The notes under the pieces are model-generated. The model saw nothing but the letters and a program-made list of their open reading frames with translations, made no database searches and was not told the origin of the DNA. Position numbers and translations under genes: made by a program. Below are positions 1 through 4,867 of a stretch of DNA of 5,127 nucleotides, piece after piece; position 1 is the first letter of the stretch; each line of letters starts with the position of its first letter. This DNA is from OFTM382 sp964448185. GTDB lineage: Bacteria; Planctomycetota; Phycisphaerae; Phycisphaerales; UBA1924. The stretch lies in assembly GCA_964448185.1 (NCBI GenBank), contig CAYUVO010000145.1, positions 1 to 5,127 on the forward strand. The letters run 5' to 3'.

Positions 1-262
1 CGCCCGCGTAATAGAAAGATGATCGCAGCGCTCCCCAGTCCGCGCCCGAGGGCCAGAGCTGCCCCCATCCGCCCCCCCATCCACCCACACCCCCGCCCGC
101 TTTGACCGCCATCCATGCTGCGGGCAGCACCACACACACACCGAGCGTGACCACGATCAATGCCGCTGCGATCACCGGACTCCAGCCCGTGTTGGGCCTG
201 GGCTGAGATGAAGCGTCAGCCTCGGAGTCGGGCGTCTGGTTGGACTGGTGCTCTTTGGCCAT
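1..262 (-). CDS. Small single-pass membrane protein, N-terminal part (runs off the left edge)
   Basis: I do not recognise this protein. Reading leftward from an ATG at 262, 87 codons stay open to the window edge, so the C-terminus is missing. Residues 1-27 are hydrophilic and rich in Ser, Gln, Pro and Asp (starts MAKEHQSNQTPDSEADASS). Residues about 28-53 form one strong hydrophobic segment (VIAAALIVVTLGVCVVLPAA is its core), a likely transmembrane helix. A Gly/Trp-rich stretch with GGWGGWG follows. There is no typical signal peptide, because the helix comes after a polar 27-residue head, so a membrane-anchored protein is likely. The start is supported by GGAG at 268-271, 5 nt upstream. It is divergent from the peptidase gene across about 63 bp. 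The helix and the ribosome binding site make a real gene likely; the function is unknown. Confidence 0.62.
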   Translation of the reverse strand, partial: MAKEHQSNQTPDSEADASSQPRPNTGWSPVIAAALIVVTLGVCVVLPAAWMAVKAGGGVGGWGGGWGQLWPSGADWGALRSSFYYAG

Positions 263-267
263 CAACG

Positions 268-271
268 CTCC
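268..271 (-). promoter_or_regulatory. Ribosome binding site of the leftward membrane-protein gene
   Basis: On the minus strand GGAG precedes the ATG at 262 with a 5-nt spacer (CGTTG). It is the main evidence, besides the encoded helix, that this edge reading frame is a gene and that it starts here. Confidence 0.5.
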
Positions 272-325
272 AGCGGGCTTGCGGTCGGCCTGAGCCGCCA
301 TCTGCGGGTATCATCGCAACCGACT

Positions 326-1453
326 ATGGCCAAAGCGACCACAACCAACACCTCGACCCGCCATGCCGTCTGGAAAGACCGTATCAGCGCCGCACGCCGA
401 GCGATCTCCAAACAAGGTGTAGACGCCCTGATCGTCAGCGATCCGCACGACGTGGGCTACCTCACGGGCTTCCTCGGCGGCGACAGCTGGCTCATCGTCC
501 CCGCCAACCGCTCCAAGCCCGTCCTCATCAGCGATTCACGCTACGAAGAAGACGTCGAACCTCTCAAAAAACTCTGCACGATCCTCATGCGCAAGGGTGC
601 GCTGACGAGTTCTCTCGCCGAGATTGCTAAAGACGCAGGCCACAAGGTCGTCGCTGTTCAGGCCGAGCACACCTCGCTGCTCACCCGCGACGCGGTAGCC
701 AAGGTTCTGGGATCAAAGAACGTCAAGCCGCTCGCGGGCGTCATCGCCGACCTCCGAGCCATCAAGGACAAGGGCGAGATTGCGCTGCTCCGCAAGGCGC
801 TCAAGATTCAGCAGGACGCTCTGGTCGCCACGATGCCCACGATCAAGCCGGGCCAAACCGAGCTTGAAATCTGTGCCCAGCTCGAGTTCGAGATGAAATC
901 ACGCGGTTCGAGCGATCCGTCATTCGCTTCGATTGTTGCCGCCAAGGCCAACAGCTCCAAGCCGCACGCCACGCCCGGCTCGACCAAAACCGCAGCCAAC
1001 AAGCCGCTGCTCATCGACTGGGGTGCCACCTGGAACGGCTACCACGGCGACATGTGCCGGACCTTCTGCCTTGGGCGCTGGCCCAAGAAAATGGCCGAGA
1101 TCTACGAGATCGTCCTCGAAGCTCATGAGGCTGCAGCCGCCATCATCGCGCCCGGTGTGACCAATCAAGAAGTCGACGCAGCAGCCCGCGCCATCATCAC
1201 CAAAGCCGGTTTCGGCGAACAGTTCGGCCACGGCCTCGGCCACGGCGTAGGGCTCGACGTCCACGAAGCCCCGGGCGTCGGTCCACGCGGACCCATCGTC
1301 AAACTCCGGCCGGGCCACGTCATCACCATTGAACCCGGGATCTATCTCCCGGGCATCGGCGGCGTTCGCATCGAAGACATCTACGCCGTGACCCCAAAGG
1401 GCCGCTCGAATCTTTCAAGCCTCCCCAGAGACCGACAGTGGGCCACGCTGTAA
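326..1453 (+). CDS. Aminopeptidase P family (M24B) metallopeptidase, Xaa-Pro peptidase
   Basis: Probably a cytoplasmic dinuclear-metal peptidase that removes the residue before proline, or cleaves Xaa-Pro dipeptides. The 375-residue product has a creatinase-type N-terminal domain (about 15-145) and a pita-bread M24 catalytic domain (about 150-365). By comparison with E. coli PepP, the metal ligands are Asp231 (LLIDWGA), Asp242 (GDMCRTF), His306 (GHGLGHGVGLDVHE), Glu336 (ITIEPGIY) and Glu350 (GVRIEDIY). His214 and His313 match the conserved substrate-side histidines, so the enzyme should be active. The frame is open back to an ATG at 248, but that start would overlap the divergent gene and adds 26 residues unlike the family. 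The ATG at 326 fits the domain, although no clear Shine-Dalgarno site precedes it. It lies 65 bp upstream of accB on the same strand, as YqhT-type peptidases lie near accBC in other bacteria. Whether it acts as PepP (peptides) or PepQ (dipeptides) cannot be told from sequence. Confidence 0.93.
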   Translation: MAKATTTNTSTRHAVWKDRISAARRAISKQGVDALIVSDPHDVGYLTGFLGGDSWLIVPANRSKPVLISDSRYEEDVEPLKKLCTILMRKGALTSSLAEIAKDAGHKVVAVQAEHTSLLTRDAVAKVLGSKNVKPLAGVIADLRAIKDKGEIALLRKALKIQQDALVATMPTIKPGQTELEICAQLEFEMKSRGSSDPSFASIVAAKANSSKPHATPGSTKTAANKPLLIDWGATWNGYHGDMCRTFCLGRWPKKMAEIYEIVLEAHEAAAAIIAPGVTNQEVDAAARAIITKAGFGEQFGHGLGHGVGLDVHEAPGVGPRGPIVKLRPGHVITIEPGIYLPGIGGVRIEDIYAVTPKGRSNLSSLPRDRQWATL

Positions 1454-1506
1454 GCTGGCCAACCTCTTGACAGCACTCGCCTGAGTCCAACTCGTTCATG
1501 ACACGC

Positions 1507-1511
1507 AGGGA
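1507..1511 (+). promoter_or_regulatory. Ribosome binding site deciding the accB start
   Basis: AGGGA lies 7 nt before the ATG at 1519. It favours that start over the in-frame ATG at 1498, which would add seven residues (MTRRDTP) not typical of AccB. Confidence 0.6.
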
Positions 1512-1518
1512 TACCCCC

Positions 1519-2001
1519 ATGATTGACATACGCAAGCTCAAAGAACTCGTTCGTCTGATGGTCGAAAACGACCTCACCGAGCTCGACCTCCAAGATCAGG
1601 AAGAGACCGTCAACATCAGGCGCGGTGCCAGCGAACAGACCATCATCAACCAACAGCCCGCGTTCTACAACGCCGGGGCTCCGCTGGCTGCCAACGCTCC
1701 TGCCCCAGCAGCGACCGCCGCCGAAGCTGCAACGCCAGCAGCGCCGGCGAACGACGACGGGCTCAAGCCCATCGAATCGCCCATGGTCGGCACGTTCTAT
1801 TCCAAGCCCACGCCCGATGCCGAGTCGTTCGCGACCACCGGCACCAACGTCAGCCCGGATACCACCGTCTGCCTCATCGAAGCCATGAAGGTCTTTAACG
1901 AGATCAAGGCCGAGGTCACGGGCACCATCGAGCGTGTGCTCGTCAAGGACGGCGAAGCGGTCGAGTTTGGCCAACCCCTGTTCATGGTCCGGTCCGTCTG
2001 A
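1519..2001 (+). CDS. accB: Biotin carboxyl carrier protein of acetyl-CoA carboxylase
   Basis: AccB carries the biotin that shuttles carboxyl groups from biotin carboxylase to the carboxyltransferase in the first committed step of fatty acid synthesis (acetyl-CoA to malonyl-CoA), in the cytoplasm. The product has 160 residues, close to the 156 of E. coli. Residues 1-36 are the usual charged helical N-terminus (MIDIRKLKELVRLMVENDL). Residues about 53-80 are an Ala/Pro-rich flexible linker. Residues about 83-160 are the biotinyl domain. Lys124 in EAMKVFNEI is the expected biotinylation site for BirA. The segment TFYSKPTPDAES (92-103) matches the protruding thumb specific to acetyl-CoA carboxylase carriers, which separates it from other biotinyl or lipoyl domains. 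The site reads AMKVF where many homologues have AMKMM; the Lys and Met that matter are kept. accC follows after 80 bp. Confidence 0.97.
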   Translation: MIDIRKLKELVRLMVENDLTELDLQDQEETVNIRRGASEQTIINQQPAFYNAGAPLAANAPAPAATAAEAATPAAPANDDGLKPIESPMVGTFYSKPTPDAESFATTGTNVSPDTTVCLIEAMKVFNEIKAEVTGTIERVLVKDGEAVEFGQPLFMVRSV

Positions 2002-2073
2002 GAATCGTCCGGTCTCATTCTTTGACTCATTCGTGAGCCGATGTCTACCAAGCGGCCTCTAAGCCCGCTGTCC

Positions 2074-2079
2074 GAGGTG
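2074..2079 (+). promoter_or_regulatory. Ribosome binding site of accC
   Basis: GAGGTG ends 2 nt before the ATG at 2082 (4 nt counted from GAGG), slightly closer than usual. A weak hairpin with arms AGCGG (2051-2055) and CCGCT (2065-2069) lies just upstream. Confidence 0.45.
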
Positions 2080-2081
2080 CC

Positions 2082-3422
2082 ATGTTTCGACGAGTGCTCA
2101 TCGCCAACCGAGGAGAGATCGCCCTTCGCATCCTCCGCGCCTGCCACGAGCTCGACATCGAGGCCGTGTGTGTGTATTCGGAGGCCGACCGCGACGCGCC
2201 GTATCTCAAGCTCGCCGACCGCGCCATCTGCATCGGTCCGGCTCCCTCCAAAGACAGCTACCTCAACATCAGCCGCATCATTTCTGCGGCCGAGATCGCC
2301 GACGTTGACGCCATCCATCCGGGCTACGGGTTTCTCTCCGAACGCGCTGATTTCAGCCAGATCTGCCGCGAATCCAAGATCGAGTTCATCGGCCCCAGCC
2401 CCGAAGCCATGAGAAAGCTCGGCGACAAGGTCGAATGCAAACGCACCGCCCGAGCCGCCAAAGTCCCCGTCTTCCCCGGCAGCGACGGCGAGATCGAGAA
2501 CGAAGACGATGCCGCCACATGCGCCGATGAAATCGGCTACCCCGTCATCATCAAAGCCACCGCGGGCGGCGGCGGCCGGGGCATGCGCATCTGCCGCAAC
2601 GAAGCCTCGCTGCGAACCAACATCCGTGCCGCTCAGCAAGAAGCCCTCGCCGCCTTCGGCAACGGCGCCGTCTTCATCGAGAAGTTCCTCGAACACGCAC
2701 GCCACATCGAGATCCAGGTCCTCGGCGATAAACAAGGCCACGCGGTTCACCTCTTTGAACGCGACTGCTCCATCCAGCGACGCCACCAGAAGCTCATCGA
2801 AGAAGCTCCCGCCCCGGGCGTCGATCGAAAGAAGATCGCCCAGCTCGGCGACGGCGCCGCCAGGCTCATCCGTCAGGCCGACTACGCGGGCGCTGCCACC
2901 GTCGAGTTCCTCATGGACGCCGACCAGAAGTTCTACATGCTCGAGGTCAACACCCGCGTGCAAGTCGAGCACCCCGTCACCGAGCTCATCACGGGCATTG
3001 ACATCGTGAAGGCTTCGATCACGATCGCAGCGGGCGAATCGCTGCCTTTTAAGCAGAAAGACATCTCCGTCAAGGGCCACGCGATCGAGTGTCGCATCAA
3101 CGCCGAAGACCCCGAGCACAACTTCCGCCCCAGCGCCGGACGCATCGAAACCTGGCGACCCGCCGGCGGCCCGGGCATCCGCATCGACACCCACGTCAGC
3201 GCGGGCTACCGAGTCCCGCCCAACTACGACTCGATGATCGGCAAGCTCCTCGTCCACGACGACTCCCGCAAGGCGTGCCTTGCGCGCCTGCGCCGAGCGC
3301 TCAACGAGTTCGAGGTCGGCCCCATCAAAACCACACTGCCCCTCTACCAACGATTGCTCGACAACAGCGACTTTCGCACCGGCGGCATGGATATCCATGC
3401 GCTCGAACGCTGGATGAAGTAA
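2082..3422 (+). CDS. accC: Biotin carboxylase subunit of acetyl-CoA carboxylase
   Basis: AccC carboxylates the biotin on AccB using ATP and bicarbonate. It is full length at 446 residues (E. coli 449). The order is an N-terminal preATP-grasp domain (about 1-113, MFRRVLIANRGEIALRILRA), the ATP-grasp core (about 115-310), and the C-terminal biotin carboxylase domain (about 335-440). Visible catalytic and nucleotide-binding residues include Lys116 (GDK), Lys158 (VIIKAT), the glycine loop GGGGRGM (162-168), His208, Lys237 (RRHQK), Glu275, Glu288 and Asn290. Arg292, Gln294, Val295 and Glu296 lie in NTRVQVEHPVTE, and Arg338 lies in ECRIN. All agree with E. coli AccC. No carrier or carboxyltransferase domain is fused, so this is the separate-subunit type and not a pyruvate, propionyl-CoA or urea carboxylase chain. 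accA and accD must be elsewhere. It follows accB by 80 bp and is almost certainly co-transcribed with it. Confidence 0.98.
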   Translation: MFRRVLIANRGEIALRILRACHELDIEAVCVYSEADRDAPYLKLADRAICIGPAPSKDSYLNISRIISAAEIADVDAIHPGYGFLSERADFSQICRESKIEFIGPSPEAMRKLGDKVECKRTARAAKVPVFPGSDGEIENEDDAATCADEIGYPVIIKATAGGGGRGMRICRNEASLRTNIRAAQQEALAAFGNGAVFIEKFLEHARHIEIQVLGDKQGHAVHLFERDCSIQRRHQKLIEEAPAPGVDRKKIAQLGDGAARLIRQADYAGAATVEFLMDADQKFYMLEVNTRVQVEHPVTELITGIDIVKASITIAAGESLPFKQKDISVKGHAIECRINAEDPEHNFRPSAGRIETWRPAGGPGIRIDTHVSAGYRVPPNYDSMIGKLLVHDDSRKACLARLRRALNEFEVGPIKTTLPLYQRLLDNSDFRTGGMDIHALERWMK

Positions 3423-3516
3423 GCAGCCGTTCCGAGCATGACAGGTACAACAGACAAGCCCCGAGTGTGAACGGGGGGAGTCTTGCTTAGGGGATCGTCC
3501 GCGAGGATTACTGTCC

Positions 3517-3522
3517 GAAAGG
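3517..3522 (+). promoter_or_regulatory. Ribosome binding site of the zinc-ribbon gene
   Basis: GAAAGG lies 8 nt before the ATG at 3531. It supports that start over an in-frame TTG at 3483 that would add 16 residues. Confidence 0.45.
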
Positions 3523-3530
3523 CCCACACC

Positions 3531-3881
3531 ATGTTCTGGGAACTCTACCAACAACGCCGCATCGGCCAAGCCGAAACCCGGGCCGAAGCAGCTTCCGATA
3601 AAGCAGGCAAAAACCTGCAACGCTTCCGAGACCTCGAACAACGCGTCGATCGGCTCTCGCTGATCAACATGGCGTTGTGGGAACTCGTCTCCGAGAAACT
3701 CGGGCTCACCGACGATCAGCTCAACGAGAAGATCAAAGAGATCGACCTCTCCGACGGACGCCTCGACGGCAAGGTCCGCGTCCCCGTCCAGCAATGCCCG
3801 AGCTGCGGGCGAACCCTCTCCAAGCGACACGCCCGCTGCCTCTACTGCGGCACGCCGTCAGGCTCGATCCCGCTCGTGTGA
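3531..3881 (+). CDS. Conserved-looking coiled-coil protein with C-terminal zinc ribbon, function unknown
   Basis: I do not recognise a named family. The 116-residue product starts MFWELYQQRRIGQAE. Residues about 10-55 are charged and heptad-like (LQRFRDLEQRVDRLSLINMA), a likely coiled coil. Residues 56-80 are a short acidic helical stretch. The C-terminus carries two CxxC knuckles, Cys89/Cys92 (CPSC) and Cys103/Cys106 (CLYC), 10 residues apart, as expected for a small zinc ribbon that binds one Zn. There is no signal peptide or membrane segment, so it is probably cytoplasmic. It lies 109 bp after accC on the same strand and ahead of a strong hairpin, so it may be the last gene of the accBC unit. 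The layout suggests an oligomeric adaptor or nucleic-acid/protein-binding factor. That is inference only; a link to acetyl-CoA carboxylase is not shown by sequence. Confidence 0.82.
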   Translation: MFWELYQQRRIGQAETRAEAASDKAGKNLQRFRDLEQRVDRLSLINMALWELVSEKLGLTDDQLNEKIKEIDLSDGRLDGKVRVPVQQCPSCGRTLSKRHARCLYCGTPSGSIPLV

Positions 3882-3917
3882 GCCCACCCGCTCGGAGAGC
3901 ATGCACCCACGAAACAC

Positions 3918-3955
3918 GGGCCGTCCTCCGCCGAAGAACGGCAAGAGGGCGGCCC
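3918..3955. terminator. Strong compound hairpin between convergent genes, likely terminator
   Basis: The left arm GGGCCGTCCTC (3918-3928) pairs with GAGGGCGGCCC (3945-3955) over 11 positions, with one G-U wobble (3924 with 3949) in rightward RNA. Inside it, GCCG (3930-3933) pairs with CGGC (3939-3942) around the loop AAGAA. In leftward RNA the wobble becomes an A-C mismatch, so the fold is better for the rightward transcript. It sits 36 bp after the zinc-ribbon stop and 43 bp beyond the stop of the convergent gene. No U-run follows on either side, so it is not a classic intrinsic terminator. It may stop RNA polymerase with help or protect 3' ends. Confidence 0.6.
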
Positions 3956-3998
3956 GCATGCGTTGAAGATCTCTCTATGCCGAAACGAAGGTTCGCGC

Positions 3999-4697
3999 TT
4001 ACGCCGCGAGCTTGATGTCGTCGGAGCTGACGGTCGACGAACGAATAATACTCACCCCGCCCCCGCCCATGCCGAACTGCACGACGAAGTGACCCGAGTC
4101 GCCCCGCTTGGTCGAGCGCAATCCCGTGATCAGATACTGCACCTGGAAGCTGCCGCTGATAAGCGTGTCGTCGGTGAACTCGCGCGCGCCGCTGATGCCG
4201 ATGTTCTCGTAGCTCGCGCCGTTGTCGGTGCTCCGGCGGACCTCGTAGACCGTGCCGCTCGCGCCGGGCGGATTGACGCTTTTCCAGCTCAGCCGCAGCG
4301 AGCCCCCGGCGAGCAGCTCGACCCGCAGATCGGTGGGCGCACCGGGCGCGGGGATCGAGCTTGCGGGCTGGGGCGGGGGGATCTCGGCGAGGACGTACAC
4401 ATTAGGATCGTCGGTGCTCGACGCGAAGTTCTGGATCTTCTTAATAAGATCGCTGCCGGCACCCGGCCCGCCGTGCATCGAGCGGACATCGTCATGATAT
4501 CCCTGGGTGGCGGTCTTCGATTGGGTGCGGACCATCTCGGCGGCGTTATAAGAACCGCGGGCCGATATAACAAGAGTGGCCAGGTCGCCGACTTCGGTCG
4601 CGGTCAGGCCGATCGCGGCGGCGTTGGTGCCCCACGCGTTGAGATGGTTCTCATAGAACTGGATGCGTTCGAGTCGAGGTTGAGGAACGATGGACAT
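3999..4697 (-). CDS. Fibronectin type III domain protein with helical N-terminal domain
   Basis: The 232-residue product starts MSIVPQPRLERIQFYENHL. Residues about 1-105 look mainly helical and end in DDPNVYVLAEIPPP. Residues 105-120 are a Pro/Ala-rich linker. Residues about 119-208 fit a fibronectin type III fold: PTDLRVELLAGGSLRLSWKS with the core Trp138, then YEVRRSTDNG, then YLITGLRSTKRGD. A Gly-rich stretch (GMGGGG) and a Ser-rich tail ending KLAA follow. There is no signal peptide, membrane helix or sorting signal, which is unusual because most bacterial FN3 proteins are secreted. The frame is open well upstream, even through the repeat array. The ATG at 4697 is chosen for its near-perfect Shine-Dalgarno site and because the extension is Arg/Pro/Thr-rich and domain-like only after this Met. 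I recall similar proteins from Planctomycetota, often of unknown function. It is convergent to the acc cluster. Role unknown; a binding or scaffolding protein is a guess. Confidence 0.85.
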   Translation of the reverse strand: MSIVPQPRLERIQFYENHLNAWGTNAAAIGLTATEVGDLATLVISARGSYNAAEMVRTQSKTATQGYHDDVRSMHGGPGAGSDLIKKIQNFASSTDDPNVYVLAEIPPPQPASSIPAPGAPTDLRVELLAGGSLRLSWKSVNPPGASGTVYEVRRSTDNGASYENIGISGAREFTDDTLISGSFQVQYLITGLRSTKRGDSGHFVVQFGMGGGGVSIIRSSTVSSDDIKLAA

Positions 4698-4704
4698 GGT
4701 GAGT

Positions 4705-4710
4705 CTCCTT
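4705..4710 (-). promoter_or_regulatory. Near-consensus Shine-Dalgarno site of the FN3 gene
   Basis: On the minus strand AAGGAG stands 7 nt before the ATG at 4697. It is the best ribosome binding site in the window and fixes the start, although the reading frame is open far upstream. Confidence 0.8.
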
Positions 4711-4739
4711 GTGCGAGGCCCGATGGAGAACGCACACGG

Positions 4740-4775
4740 GGCGATGGCTCGCCGTGGTGGCCGGTGGGGCGAGCC
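4740..4775 (-). promoter_or_regulatory. Candidate structured leader with alternative hairpins upstream of the FN3 gene
   Basis: An 8-bp perfect inverted repeat, GGCTCGCC (4746-4753) and GGCGAGCC (4768-4775), encloses 14 nt. The inner arm at 4749-4753 can instead pair with GGCGA at 4740-4744 around a 4-nt loop. The two folds exclude each other. They lie 43-78 nt before the ATG and do not cover the ribosome binding site. Whether this region is transcribed is not known, and GC-rich DNA gives such pairings by chance. Confidence 0.25.
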
Positions 4776-4867
4776 CGCGCGTCCGACGTTGAACGCGCCA
4801 GCGACGCCCCGTGATGGAGTGGTACGTCGGCGTGCGGCGGCGATGAGTTGAGTGAACATCGCAGAAA

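Noticed and set aside
127..142. Short CA-rich run as a microsatellite
   Set aside because: It is too short (about five CA units) and lies within the likely coding region for the transmembrane segment.
1467..1495. A perfect TTGACA (1467-1472) before accB as a promoter
   Set aside because: At 17 bp spacing the -10 position reads ACTCGT, which is a poor match. A hexamer alone is weak evidence.
3459..3476. Small hairpin CCCCG/CGGGG after accC as a terminator
   Set aside because: Only 5 bp with an 8-nt loop and no U-run. The next gene follows closely on the same strand.
1797..3830. A 677-codon open frame on the minus strand opposite accB and accC
   Set aside because: It lies antisense to two genes with full catalytic motifs. 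Its protein is Asp/Val/Gly/Leu-rich with no recognisable domain. Long antisense frames are common in GC-rich genes.
3963..4814. A 283-codon open frame on the plus strand opposite the FN3 gene
   Set aside because: It mirrors the minus-strand gene, is Arg/Asp/Gly-rich without a domain, and lacks a good ribosome binding site. The minus strand has an FN3 fold and a near-perfect site.
4698..4859. N-terminal extension of the FN3 protein to an ATG at 4859
   Set aside because: The added 54 residues are Arg/Pro-rich and unlike the rest. The frame is open through the repeat array too, so openness says little. The ribosome binding site supports 4697.
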